Shown: positions 39,881 to 53,970 of the stretch, in pieces
How positions within the stretch are numbered: position 1 is the first letter of the stretch
Layout of the letters: each line of letters begins with the position of its first letter
Source: Pseudorasbora parva
Lineage: Eukaryota > Chordata > Actinopteri > Cypriniformes > Gobionidae
Assembly: GCF_024679245.1 (NCBI RefSeq)
Contig: NC_090172.1
Coordinates: 38,436,863-38,500,862, forward strand
Direction: 5' to 3'
DNA length: 64,000 bases
The notes under the pieces: model-generated
Told to the model about the DNA's origin: nothing
The model's database searches: none
Seen by the model: the letters and a program-made list of their open reading frames with translations, nothing else
Position numbers and translations under genes: made by a program

Positions 39881-41665
39881 TTGTGCATGTGGGTGGATGA
39901 CTGTCTGGGCAAACTACTGGCATGTGATCATTTTAAAAACCCCATGCAAATAAAACTAGCATCTGATCTACCATTTCTCTTAATAAATGGCAACACAAAA
40001 ATAGACCAAATTTGGGTTCCCCACATTTTTCTTTACTTTATCATGAGTATAAGTGGTTTGGGAGACAATGAGCGGAGCTCTATTTGGGTGGAAGGCAATG
40101 AGTCCACCAGTGGCAGGAGGTCTTTTGTATCTGTACTCCAACAGCTCACAGTAGACCACATGAAACGAGCTCTCCCAAGTTCTGGTATAGGACCCACAGA
40201 CACCGCAAGAGAGAACAGTGAGAGACCCCGCCAGCACACCTTTACTCAGACGGGCTTTGATGTGGTGAGAGTGGGTGTCTGGGTCCTAACCCAACCAGAT
40301 TACATGAAAAACACACACATGCACACACACACACAGAGCGGTTGCCTCTAAACGGCTCTCATAATTGAGGTAATAAAAAGGGGCTGAAGACTTAAGCTGA
40401 TTGCAGAGGAGGCCACTGCTGTCTCTGAACTCTCAAAACCAGGTGGACGTCTATTAGCCTGTTAACACCGTAACAAATTATCCCACACGCCCCTCCGATC
40501 CCCCCCCCCCCCTCCACCTCTCCTCAGGCCTCATGAAAGAACGCAGCCAGATGTCAACACTAGCACCGGTTTACAGCACACGACACGCCACTACAAACGA
40601 AGACAGGTTGTAATACGGAGAAGTGTGTAAAGTCAGTCAGTCAGTCAGGTCAGGTCTGAAGTCGTTTGTCTGTTAGTTGTGTGAAATGACATTTGAACAA
40701 TGCTGCATGGGTCTCAGTGTCCCTTCGGACATTGTCCCACATGGACCGCCATCTCTTTGGATATCATCAAAGCAAAAACAAATAGTGTTGCTGTAACTTG
40801 TGCCCTGACAAGTCCAACCTACTGAGGTGACAGCCTGACACATACAACATTGTGATATTCTGGGCCAAAACTAATTATTAGGTTTAAAACGACACTAGGG
40901 GTTTTCACTCTGATGGTGTTTATTTACATGTCGGAATGAAATATGGAGAGGTGAGGAGACGGAAAGGGCTATATATGTGCATGTGTGTGTGTGTGAGAGA
41001 GAGAAAAGTGCCTGAGGGAGAGGAGGTTATGAGGTTCTGAATGTTTGCAGTTTTTCACAGGGGAGTGTTTGAGGGCCAATAAATCTTTGAGTGATCAGGA
41101 AGTGGATAACAGCAAGGCTGGGAACACTAACACTGCGTTTAACATGTTAAATGTCTGCCACATCACCGCCATGGAAACTGACAAATGCACCAGTAAAACG
41201 ATCAGTCTGTGAGTCTCATGAACACAAAAGAACATACACCTGTATGCTACATACACATGCTTAGTATGAACCAGGAAGTAACCAGTAGGAACCAGCTTAG
41301 TAGGTGACTTTTATTTTGATGGCGCTAAGAACGGCAGAGCTTGCGCAAACAGCGCTTCCAATCTCCATCTTCATTAGTTCACGATCTATTTAAAAGTCTG
41401 ATCTAATATGTTATTAGATAGAACTGGTATAACAGAAAAATAGTATATGAAAAAGGTATTAGTGTTTGGTTGATGTCCAGTGTCGCTATAGCTGAGCAGA
41501 AATACACAATCATGTTTCGCTTGGTCCCCTTAAAGTTGTGCTGGATTTTCTTCTTAGCATGAAGGTTGAGAAATTAATCTATCACTGTTTTCCTTATTCG
41601 TAGAGTTAGTTTGTTGAGTGAATATATAGGCTATAATCTTTTGTGTATACACAGCTTTTTTTAAA
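39881..41665. other. unique sequence, no gene seen
   Basis: Short CA/GT runs (40310-40334, 40980-40993), a C-run at 40501-40512 and a CAGT repeat at 40634-40648. The 156-codon frame at 39881-40351 starts in the AAAT array and has no recognisable domain. Confidence 0.5.
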
Positions 41666-41669
41666 CGGT

Positions 41670-41870
41670 GGTTGTTATAACACACTAAAAACTGACCTTT
41701 TACATTCATATAGTGTTTTGCGTGCATTCAGCCAATCGGCGTACACTTTAGTCACTGGAAGTTCCTATTGTGCTGGGTTAGACCCTACTCTAAAGTAGGG
41801 GCTAATTTAGTTCCCCCTAAAAGGCGTTCCCAGAACTAAAATCGTTCCCAGGTCCTGCAGTAAAAAGCGA
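41670..41870. repeat. fragment of a dispersed DNA repeat
   Basis: AGTTCCTATTGTGCTGGGTT (41759-41778) and CCCAGAACTAAAATCG match, from memory, one end of a common cyprinid repeat. Terminal repeats not seen. Confidence 0.45.

Positions 41871-44016
<2,146 letters not shown>

Positions 44017-44056
<40 letters not shown>
44017..44056. repeat. (GT)n microsatellite
   Basis: About 20 GT units, left border of dispersed repeat copy 5. Confidence 0.95.
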
Positions 44057-44058
<2 letters not shown>

Positions 44059-44317
44059 AGGTTTATATTACATTGTGGGTGTCCCCACAATGTTATATAA
44101 ACCCGAGGTCACCTACATTGTGGGGACCAGCCAGCCACAATGTAAATGGATTCATAAACATACTAAATTATGTTTTTTTGAAAATATAAAAATACAGAAT
44201 GCATCCTGTGATGAGTAGGTTTAGGGGCAGAGTCAGTATAGGGGGATAAAATGTACAGATTGTACAGTATAAAAACAATTAGATATATGGAAAGTCCCCA
44301 CAATTCACGAAAAACAC

Positions 44318-44320
<3 letters not shown>
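44057..44320 (+). repeat. GT/CA-flanked dispersed repeat, copy 5
   Basis: Plus-strand copy with a longer left half: TTGTGGGTGTCCCCACAATG, ACATTGTGGGGACCAGCC, AATACAGAATGCATCC, GATGAGTAGGTTTAGG, TTGTACAGTATAAAAAC. Bounded by GT arrays on both sides. Confidence 0.85.
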
Positions 44321-44349
<29 letters not shown>

Positions 44350-44350
44350 A
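44321..44350. repeat. (GT)n microsatellite
   Basis: About 14 GT units, right border of dispersed repeat copy 5. Confidence 0.93.
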
Positions 44351-45084
44351 TAAGTTAAATAATAAAGTTATAATTATTAAATTAAAACACAACTCCATCA
44401 AACTTATTTAAAGTGTTAAAAACATCAAGAGCTCACACTTACAAAATTGAAAGCATGTTCATATCCAGTGATTCAAGTTGAATACATTAATTTGCCATTT
44501 TTTATAATAATGCAAGTGAAAACTGTATGCCAGTGAAATTGAGTTGATTGGTATATGAAGATAAGTGGGACACAAATCGGTTCCATTTTAATAAGCAATT
44601 TCACCAAAATCTGAAGCATGGTCAAGTGCCTTCTGCGTCACAATGAAGACGCTAAAGGTGCCCCTTGGCATCATTTTTCGATGCACTGTTCAGTTCATTT
44701 CAATAAGAAACCTTTGGCGTCATACACAGACGCACTGGGTATGAGAATATTATCGTCATGGTGAAATAGATTTTTTGATTTTTTATTGGTTTATAATTTT
44801 GCCATTATGACATGTTGGAGTGTGATTCTCAATTTAATAAGCAAACATAATTTAATTTACATTTATTTTATTTACACTATTTAGACACATTTTAACATGT
44901 AACCCAACCCCACCCCATCCCTAAACCTACCCATTTGTGTGAACATGATATAAAACAAAGGATATAGCATATGACTGCATCCACAAGTTATTCAAAAAAG
45001 TTAAATAATCCAAGTTTCCCGAGGCCAAACGATTGATTTGTATGACGAAAATAACCAAAAGCGATCAGCATCTCCATCCGCCAA

Positions 45085-45850
45085 AGATCTAGCCTGAATG
45101 CCAGCCGAACTTAGCCCTGCCCACAAATTTTTTAGGTCGGGCAGTTCGGTCTGGCCTTGCTCCATAGAGGAGTAATTATCCCCAAACAGAAACTGTTCGG
45201 ACCAATGAAATCATCAGGGCGGGCTTTACGGACGATGACGGACAGATGATAAACCGTAAGGTAATCATGCACGTCATCAAAGGGGCTTGGATTATATTTA
45301 CTCAAATCCTAAACGGAGAGCTTGTTTATATGCATTCACCATCACAATTTCTCTCAGAAATGATGATCATGTTGGGTAAGTACTCTGTGTATCAATAAAT
45401 TATTTTACAACACTGGCAAAGATCGTGTATTCCAGCCTGATTTCAGCGCGCGTGCAGACAGTGTTGCCAAGTTTTTACAACGAAACGCAGCAACTACTAG
45501 GGGGGTTCTCCGGTGAAAAAATGGTGTTTGAGGGTGTGTAAAATGTGTGTTATTTTGGCAAGGTTGCCTGCTAAAATTTGCACTCATGGGTCTATATATC
45601 ACATAATAGTCGCTTCTATCCGCGGACATAGAAAAGAACCCGCGGAAAAAACGCGGACTTGGCAACACAGTGCAGTTGAACTCTGTTGACATTTGACAAT
45701 GCGTCCCTTCGTTGCTCTAAATGGTTGTAGGTCTATTCAATTGAGGTCTTTCCTGGTTCGGTTGAAACACGCCTCATAATCACAGCCCAATGGAGCAGTT
45801 TCAGACTCATATTCTGACTAGAATTGAGTATGACCACGTCAGGCTACCGA
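45085..45850. repeat. nested GC-rich repeat inside the long-TIR element
   Basis: Begins near CTAGCCTGAATGCCAGCC (45090) and ends near CCACGTCAGGCTACC (45834), with GGACCAATGAAATCATCAGG in the left part. The ends resemble the AGCCTG/CAGGCTA ends of similar cyprinid elements. The minus-strand open frame at 45405-45692 has no recognisable domain. Confidence 0.6.
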
Positions 45851-45913
45851 AGATCATGAACACATCAAATTTCAAATATTGCCACCCGTTACGTCAGATT
45901 TCATAGTGAATTT

Positions 45914-46075
45914 GCATTGGCTCTCGTATGTCTTGTGACTAATTGCGTCATTACGTCAGCATTGATTGTAAAATGTAATTGGCTCTCGTGTGTCTTGTGA
46001 CCAATTGCGTCATTACGTCAGCATTGATTGTAAAATGTCATTGGCTCTCGTGTGTCTTGTGACCGATTGCGTCAT
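45914..46075. repeat. 62-bp tandem repeat, about 2.6 units
   Basis: ATTGGCTCTCG recurs at 45916, 45978 and 46040, exactly 62 bp apart, with the unit TCTTGTGACCAATTGCGTCA conserved. Differences among units are few, so the duplication is recent relative to the host element. Confidence 0.92.
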
Positions 46076-46568
46076 GCTCAGGAGTCTTTTGAATCATTTG
46101 AATGAGATATGAATGAGTTTGTTCACGGGGCAGCGGGATCATCATTTCAGTGATTAAGACATCAATATCAACTCTGTTCTTCACATGAAGACATCTCCGA
46201 AGACTTGGAATGCAACATGAGTTAATACTTTTATACTGTTTTGGTCAGTTTTTGCAATAAATACGTGTTTTATATTGTTAAGGTGTGGGTAGGTTTAGGG
46301 TAGGAGTTGGGTTAGTTGCTCCAAAATATAAAAGTAGCCTTTAAATATTAATACAATCATGTCTGCTTTTACAAACGCAAAGAATTAAATGCATCTGTAT
46401 TGGTCTATGGTCTGTGTATGACGCCAAATGTTTCTAACTGAAATGAATGAAGCACCCAGCGCGTCGAAAAATGACGCCAAGGGGCACCTTTAGCGTCTTC
46501 ATTGAAAATTTCAAAGTCTTCATTGTGACGCAGAAGGCACTTGACCATGCTTCGGATTTTGACGCCTT

Positions 46569-46845
46569 GGGAGTGAGAATGGGTTGCATATACGCAAGAA
46601 GCTGAAAGGGCATGAGACCCAAGAGAAATGGTCCATAGTGCATGTTTACATGGAATTGTATACTGTCAGTGCAGTGATGTATGAAGCACAGCTCATAAGT
46701 TACTTTCAAACCAAGAGATGGTCTATGAAATTCCAGATTGCTTGGATTCCTATTGAAATGACCAGATTTTGAATGCAACAATTTGCAGAACTGCAGTAAA
46801 TGTGAGTGCACCTTAACTCAATTCAATTCAATCATCCGACTTCTA
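46569..46845. other. unique sequence, no gene seen
   Basis: Nothing identified. Confidence 0.5.
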
Positions 46846-46846
46846 T

Positions 46847-47600
46847 AGTTAAAGACCCCCTGTGGAGAAAATCAAGTTGTTTATAATGTCTATATGGCTA
46901 ATGATGCTACTCTGCATCAATGCTGAGTTTTTCTTCTTAAAACTGCAGTGAAAAAAAATAAATTGCTGGTGTTTTTGTTTTTTACGTCGCAAACTACCTT
47001 GTAACCAGTCACGTCAATGTGCAGGCAGGCTTTAGCATATCATCATTAACTGCAAAGCAGGGAAGTCTCTAGAGAAGCCAGGTTATCCCAGTATATTTTT
47101 GTGTTGATAAGAATTTAGCAATTTAACGGGCGAATTATGTATATGATGTATATTATGATGTTATGATGAACTACATGCCTTTCTCCTGATGTTCCAAGTT
47201 CTTCAAAGTGTTTCTAAGCATATTGACTTTTAGAAGGGAGGCCGAGATGGCGAACGGGAACATGGATTGTGTAACATTAGCAAACCCAATATTATGTGTT
47301 TGAACGTAGTCAAGCAAAAGGCTAATCATATTAATTACAGTTAAGTGTCAGACATTGTAAAGAGCGATAGCATTGTGCAGCGTTTGGTTCAATTAAGTTG
47401 TGGTCGAATAAATGTCTGAGCTGGTGTGAGTGAGGCAGAGTTCATTTGCATATTCATGGTTCGGCTATTTTAAGGCATGAATAGTTTTTTTTTTTTTTCA
47501 TAGAAAAAAAAAACTTTTCATATTTCATTTTGGTAATCAAAGGTGAGTTTTAAGGGATACAATACAAGGTGACTTCAAAAACTACATCAAAATACATGCC
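46847..47600. repeat. possible dispersed DNA repeat
   Basis: Begins AAAGACCCCCTGTGGAGAAA (46851-46870); from memory this matches a cyprinid repeat also containing GTAACCAGTCACGTCAATG and AGTCTCTAGAGAAGCCAGG. The right end is not defined. Confidence 0.45.
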
Positions 47601-50564
47601 ATCATGTTATTAACATGCCTGTTCAGCACAATGGTAAACACATTATAATTATAGTAATTTAAGTAATTGGACAATCATAGATTCATTTAAATGGAATTTA
47701 ACTTTCCTATTATCATATGCGGGTGGGAGGGGGAGGTGGTGTCAGGGTAATAATTTAAAATATACATATTTTTTCTATTTCAAAGACACTGCATGGGTTC
47801 CCCCAATTTAGTCTTTTGTTCCAATTGTGGTTTCTTAATTCTTTTTTGACTCAGGACAAAGTTGAAGTTATGAAAATTGTTTTCATAGTACACTAAACTC
47901 TTTAATCTCAAAAGATCAAGCAAAATTTGATTCCTCATGATGTGACCTTTACATTTTTGCAAGTATAATTCAGCATCGCTGTGTTTAGCAGCAGTAATTG
48001 TTTCCTCTGCTTCATGCGATCCCCATTAAAGCTGCATAAACCACACTGTAATCTCTCTGAACCTCGGTGGATGGCTGTGTTCACCCACAGAGCTCAGCTA
48101 CGGGGGACCGTGAGATGACCGGCTTAAGGGGTTAACTGCTGATCTGGAAACAGCAGGGTGGATCGCTAAAGGGGCTCAGTTGTCAGACTCACAGACCCTC
48201 GGCTGGCCCGAGGCCAGTGTCTGAGAGCAAACAAGCATGAGCCAGACAGCCCAGTCAATCTGAGAGATTACATTCTTCACAACTGTTTAGCCTCTGCTCC
48301 CCTGGAACGAAACGACCAACACAAAGTACAGAAAGTTATCATTGGTGTCGCTCTGTCTAAAGGCTGTGTGTGAATGAGAAAACGGAGTGAAGGGGCAAAA
48401 ACTGTGCAGAGAGGAGGACGAGGAGGACGAAGAGGAATAGAGAGATATAAAAGAGAGGGGGTCAGTCTCTCAAGGGACTCCAACATACGGAGTACAACAT
48501 CAACATGTCACCATCCATTCCCCCTCCTTCCTGTAAATCTGAGGACCCAGACTCTTCAGGCCTAATGACTCCTGACTCACTCCGTCCACCTCCAGCCAGT
48601 CACCGCACATGGCTAGAACAGACAGAAAATCATTCAGCAGCTTGCCTTAATGAATATTTGATGGGGAGAGAGTATTTTTGCCCATGGTGAATAAGAACAC
48701 AGTATGTGTGTGTGTGTGTGTATTGTGTGCGTCTGCATGGTTCTTGCCTTTTATATAGCTATTTCAAGGAACATTCTGAGAGAGTTTTTGCTTCCCATAG
48801 CTGACCATTAGCGTCTTCCAAAGTAACAGTTCCTCCACTGTTAGCATCAATCAGTGCTTCTATAAAGGTCAACGGACAAATTTACCATTTACCACATCAG
48901 TTAACTTACCTCAACCAACGAAAATCTTTATTTAACCTAGTGCCAAATCGTTTCCCCTTCCAAGAATCTATAACTGACATGTTCGGAGCATCTGTTGGTT
49001 GTGGCATCTCGCACAGAGAGTGAGTTATATCTGCAGCGTTAGCCATTTTACGTCATGAGTGATGTTCGTGTGCTTAGCGTCTTACCTTTAATTGAGCTCT
49101 TTAGCCAAGCTCTGGCTGCCTGCCATTATACACACTACAAAACACGGTTCTGCTGAAAAACAAACACATGGAATACAATATGCTGTCTGTCAAAAACAAG
49201 TTTCCGATTCATTCAATCCTCAACCGGTTTGCTATTTTAGAGCCAGGCATGTGAAGATTTCGTGTCCTCTCCCACGGTATTATTTGTTGCTCTGACACTT
49301 ATTCAAAGCATCATTATTGAGCAAACCCAAAATACCAGGTGAGCCTTTGATGAGGATGGTTCACTTAATAAAAAAGGAACAGGTTACAACACCACACTCC
49401 CTCCCCCTTTTAGTTGTTTAATAAAAGTGCGAGCTGCGAGCCAAATTTCTCTACGCCGAAGTGTTTTGGAGATGCAGAAAAGAGCAGAGGATCATAGTGA
49501 CAGAATTACTGCCGCCACCTGTGACCTCACTGACGATGTCACATTTACATACCGTACAGCTCCAGAGTTCATAGTGGATTCAGTCCAGCAATTTTTAGAG
49601 ATTGCTTCATACATGTTAAAACAGACGTCTGAATTACAGTCTATTAGCAGATTAAACTCTACAAACCCACACCCAACCCAACATAATGATCTTAAATTAA
49701 ACAGGCAATAGAATCATCTGAGAATCATAACGCAAATCATTTTCAACAAACATCAAGTTTACGACAAGAGCTAAACCCTTGTCTACACAGGTTTACAAAA
49801 GAATGAAATTACTCGAGCTAACATCGCGGCTCACCTGCTTTTGTTTGGTTCTAATCTAGCAGATCCTACATTAGCACTTGCGTCCTGTTCAGCAGGATGC
49901 TGAATTCGCTGAAAAGGCAGGGAGTGATTTATAACAATTAGTTTCTCATGTCGTCAGATATGAATTGCTGTTAAAGGATGTGTGGTATATGTACAAAGGT
50001 AAAAGTACATTCTTCCATAAGCGTAAGAGATACATTTCATCAGCTATCAGGATTAACGCAGAGTAAATAGTGTGCCCTCCTGGTGGATAACACAGCCCTG
50101 GCTCCACCTGACTATGTATGGACCATTTAGGCCATGTACCGACTGTAAAGTTTCAGGGGTGATAAGCACATTTAAATGCAGGAGTGAGTACCCTAAATTA
50201 TCTGAAATTACCATGATTGACATTGTGGTAACATTCTGGCTTATTGCGTGTTTATTATACACTATTCTGACTAAAGAAATATGGTAGTGACAAAATACAG
50301 TATTCTGCAATTTTAAGTGAAACAGTCGAAAAAAATGTTTTTTAAAGGCAACTTTTTGTAAATTCATTTGTCACCACCAACATTTTTCATGGGTTCAGCA
50401 GGATTAATTTTTATATATATGCACATATACACACAGGTTTATGTATATACTATAAGTCTTGAGTAGTGGAGCCTTGAGCACATGTATCATGTAATTGCTA
50501 TTTTGTTCTAGTTTCGTTTTTGTGTTATATGTAATAAAGTAACCTAACCTAATATATAAAAATG
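47601..50564. other. unique sequence, candidate regulatory DNA
   Basis: Repeat-poor. GC-balanced stretches at 48000-48680 and 49420-49640 are possible conserved elements. Open frames such as 48374-48690, 49427-49711 and 50053-50367 have no domain or splice context. Short GT run at 48702-48722. Confidence 0.45.
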
Positions 50565-51570
50565 CGCTGATCTCTTAATCAAGGCACCTGTTAGTGGGTA
50601 GGGTACATTAGACAGTAATTTAACATTTTGTCCTCAAAGTTGCTGTGTTTAGAAGGAGAAAAAATGGGCAAAAATGGACAAGCGTAAGGATTTGAGCGAG
50701 TTTGACAAGGGCCAAATTGTGATGGCTAGACGGTTCAGAGCATCTTCAAAATGGGAAGGAACAGTAGTGAACTGGCGACCAGATTCATTGACGCACGAGG
50801 GGAGCGAAGGCTGACCCGTGTGATCTGATCAAACAGACGAGCTACTGTAACTCAAATTGCTCAATAAGTTAATTCTGGTTCTTATAGAAAGGTGTCAGAA
50901 TACACAGTGCATCACAGTTTGTTGCGTATGGGGCTGCATATCTCCAGACGAGTCAGGGTGCACATGCTGACCCCTGTCTACCACCAAAAGCTCCAACATT
51001 GGGCACATGAGCATTGGAACTAGATTACAGAAAAATGAAAGAAGGTGGCCTGGTCTGAAGAATCACGGTTTCTTTTACAATCCCGAGGATGGCAGGGTGT
51101 GCGTTTACCTGGGGAACACATGGCACCAGGATACACTATGAAGACTAAAGAAGGCAAACCCAGTAGTGTGATGCTTTAAGTAATGTTCTCCTGGGAAACC
51201 TCTGGGTCCTTCAATCCATGTTGATGTTAATTTGACCTGTACCACCTACCTAAGCATTGTTGCAGACCATGTACACCCTTTCATGGAAACAGTATTCCCT
51301 GGTGGATTTTGCCTGTTTCAGCAGGATAATGCGCCCCGCCACAAAGCAAAAAAATAAAAAATAAAAATAAAAAATTGGTTCAGGAATGGTTTAAGGAGCA
51401 ACAACAACGAGTTTGAGGTGTTGACTTCCCCTAATCCCCTAATCTCAACCCAATTAAGCATCTGTAGGATGTGCTGAACAAACAAGTCCGATGGGTCAGG
51501 GATGTTTTGGGAGCAAAAGGGTGGACCAACACAATATATGGACCATATAGGTCATGTTTTTTTCATTATG
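50565..51570 (+). mobile_element. Tc1/mariner family A, dead near-full copy
   Basis: Plus-strand copy of the family seen in reverse at 1318-1765. Covers most of the transposase: the start region near 50660-50740 (after a CCTGTTAGTGGGTAGG 5' block) is followed by an internal deletion near 50738, then the helix-turn-helix and catalytic regions to about 51545. The terminal repeats are missing or unrecognisable. Confidence 0.85.
50664..51545 (+). pseudogene. Tc1/mariner transposase, degenerate (family A)
   Basis: Recognisable by WSEESRF near 51052, CAGCAGGATAATGCGCCCC (QQDNAP) near 51319 and NPIKHL near 51448. Of the three catalytic acids, the first (D to E in WSEES) and third (E to K in NPIKHL) are changed, the Trp after NPIKHL is a stop (CTG TAG), and a run of (AAAAT)n at 51345-51375 disrupts the frame just after the second catalytic Asp. 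A further in-frame deletion removes part of the N-terminal domain. It has clearly decayed for much longer than the family C copy. Confidence 0.85.
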
Positions 51571-53145
51571 TTCTTTGAGAGAACTGGAGGGCAACTATGG
51601 GGAAGAAGACATGATGTGGGTGGTTCCCTGTGGCACCGTGCCCTATGGTCCTCTCCTGCGGGCACTGCCTGTCCACCCCAAACATCACTCACGCCTCAAA
51701 TACAGCACACGCAGCTCACTGCACCCCATGAGACCTGGGAGTACATTGTCTGATCGCTGTTCACAACACTGAACAGATACAAATGGTTTATCCATGTAGC
51801 TCCGTGGACCCTGGTACCTCTCTCAGTCTCTCTGGCATTCACCTGACAGGGCTGAGCGACAGGCGTGCAAATCTGCAGAGGCTGGATTTAATGCTCTAAA
51901 AAGCACATGGGCCACCACTACCATCCTACCTTTAATCAAAGAGAACGAGAGAGAAAGAGAGGCCAGGGTTATGCTCAAATCTCAGACTAGGGGAGCGACA
52001 TGAACAACAGATGCTCTGACAAACCAAAACAGGAACAAGGAGTCAACACAAGGGAATCACATACACTCTCTCCAATTGGACAACTGATAGTCACTCTCGG
52101 GCGGTAAAAGAAAGGGAAGTTCATCTCAGTTCTCAGATGCTCTTTGAAAATAAAATGCCGCCGGTGAGAGGCCCAAACTGGCAAATTATTGCAAGTGTAA
52201 AACAATTCAGAGAATGTAAACTGAGAAACTAGTTAGCAGGAATGTCCAACTTAGCAATTCAAGCATGTCAGTGTGTCGGTGATGTACAGGTACGTAATTA
52301 GTCATGTGTCGATATTACAGATTTTAAGATTTACTGTATTTGACAATATTAGATACAGTGTGTCCAATACTACACATTTTATAGTGTATGCTCTTTTCAA
52401 AATGTTGCATTTAGATTACCTCTGCCATCACTAAATGCTCAGAAGATGACATGATATGAAGACTGTACTCATAAAAGTGTTTTAATTATGTATGGTGTTT
52501 CACTAAAACGTTGAGTCCTCGCATTTATTAGATTTTCCGGCTAAACTGACTGCTAAGTTATTGCAAGTGTAATACAATTTATAGGCTGTAAACTGAGAAA
52601 GTATTCAGTGGGAACATCCCACAATAGCTACAACAGTCAGTCAGTGTATTTCAAATGTCTCTGGGTAATTAATGCACCATATTTTGATTGTTATGGAATT
52701 TAAAACTGCTTTTATGAGTGTAATTTTCAGCCTACACACACTCGAGAACAGACTCAACAAGCTGTCACTTTCCAATTTTACCATGAACGTCCAACCCACA
52801 TATTTCTAACTAACTACCTACAGAAGATGGTGAAACCTTTTGAGTAACAACCTGGATTTGGAATATGATACTGTAGAGAAGAAAGTGTGTTGTACACAAA
52901 CATGGAGGAGGAGTACATAGAAGAAAGGAAGAAGCACACATATGGAATAAAGGGCTGAAATGAAACATACGGAAGTGAAATAAGAAGGGAAGAGAAGACA
53001 GGCACTGAAGAGGCGTTTCCGCTCAAGTCCTCCGGCATTGGTATGTTAATGCTGCCAGCTTCCTCTGCTTATCCTACACAGGATCTTGCTAAGGCATATC
53101 GCCTTCAGCAGAGCCTGGCATAAACCTGGCACCAACACCACCTCT
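51571..53145. other. unique sequence, no gene seen
   Basis: The 51600-51760 stretch has overlapping plus-strand frames without recognisable domain. Nothing else identified. Confidence 0.5.
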
Positions 53146-53147
53146 CT

Positions 53148-53232
53148 CTCACTCACACTCACACTCACACTCACACTCACACTCACACTCACACTCACAC
53201 TCACACTCACACTCACACTCACACTCACACTC
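53148..53232. repeat. (ACTCAC)n microsatellite
   Basis: About 14 hexamer units, bordering dispersed repeat copy 6 across a short spacer. Confidence 0.96.
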
Positions 53233-53244
53233 TGTCTGGTTCAC

Positions 53245-53485
53245 TATCTTTGTGGGGACTCTCCATAGGCATAATGGTTTTTATACCGTACAAACCGTAT
53301 TTTCTCTCCCACTACACTGCCCCTGCCCCTAAACCTACCCATCACAGGAAACATTCTGCATTTTTATTTTATCAAATAAAGTCTTTTGAAAATTGGGGAC
53401 CACTGGCTGGTTCCCACAAGGTAATCTCAGGTTTTACTATCCTTACGGGGATATTTGTCCCCACAATGTAATATAAACAAGGGCA
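53245..53485 (-). repeat. GT/CA-flanked dispersed repeat, copy 6
   Basis: Minus-strand copy: GTGGGGACTCTCCATAGGC, TTTTTATACCGTACAAACCG, CTAAACCTACCCATCACAGG, GTCCCCACAATGTAATATAA, then a short CA run (53488-53505). Confidence 0.85.
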
Positions 53486-53704
53486 CATACACACACACAC
53501 ACACAGTCAGTCTGCCCCTTTAGCTCTATAGTTATTTATTAGGTGGCATGTGTGCCATCCTGACACACAGTGCAAACCACGTCTAGTCATTAGCTTGTGT
53601 GTTGTATGATGGCACACCTTTGTCATGAAATATATCCATTGAGGCCCAAATTATAATTATTTTCAGTGGTAATGGACAGCATGTCCACACATGCTGTCGA
53701 CTGA

Positions 53705-53970
53705 GCTTAAAGGGATCGTTTACCCCACCAACCCTATTATTACATACTCACTCTCATGTTGATGGACACCTGTATGACTTTTTTTCTTCTGTGGAACACA
53801 AAAGAAGATATTTTGAGACGTGCAGTGCTTTTAGTCAATATCACCAAAATGGCATTCCTCAAAATATCATCTTTTGTGTTCAGCAGAAGAAAATCAGTCA
53901 TACAGGAATGACACAAGGATGAGTCAATTATGATGCAATTGTAATCTTTGGGGTGAACTATCCCTTTAAA
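53705..53970. repeat. palindromic MITE, best copy
   Basis: Ends TTAAAGGGATCGTTTACCCC (53708-53727) and GGGTGAACTATCCCTTTAA (53951-53969) are mirrored. Inner arms AACACAAAAGAAGATATTTTG and CAAAATATCATCTTTTGTG pair. The 266-bp element can fold into a near-complete hairpin. Confidence 0.85.

Larger units (their letters stand above)
44601..46568. mobile_element. long-TIR non-autonomous DNA element
   Basis: Left end (44604-44740) and right end (46416-46566) are reverse complements over about 150 bp: GAAGCATGGTCAAGTGCC, TTCTGCGTCACAATGAAGAC and TTTGGCGTCATACACAGA occur at both ends in mirrored order. The right arm has an extra 20-bp direct repeat of the GAAGAC block. The symmetry continues inward at lower identity to a CCCTAAACCTACCC / GGGTAGGTTTAGGG pair (44914 and 46269). 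No transposase. Another repeat (45085-45850) and a 62-bp tandem repeat (45900-46075) lie inside. Confidence 0.85.

Noticed and set aside
39881..40351. 156-codon plus-strand gene
   Set aside because: Starts at the edge of an AAAT array and ends in a CA run; no domain and no splice signals that make sense.
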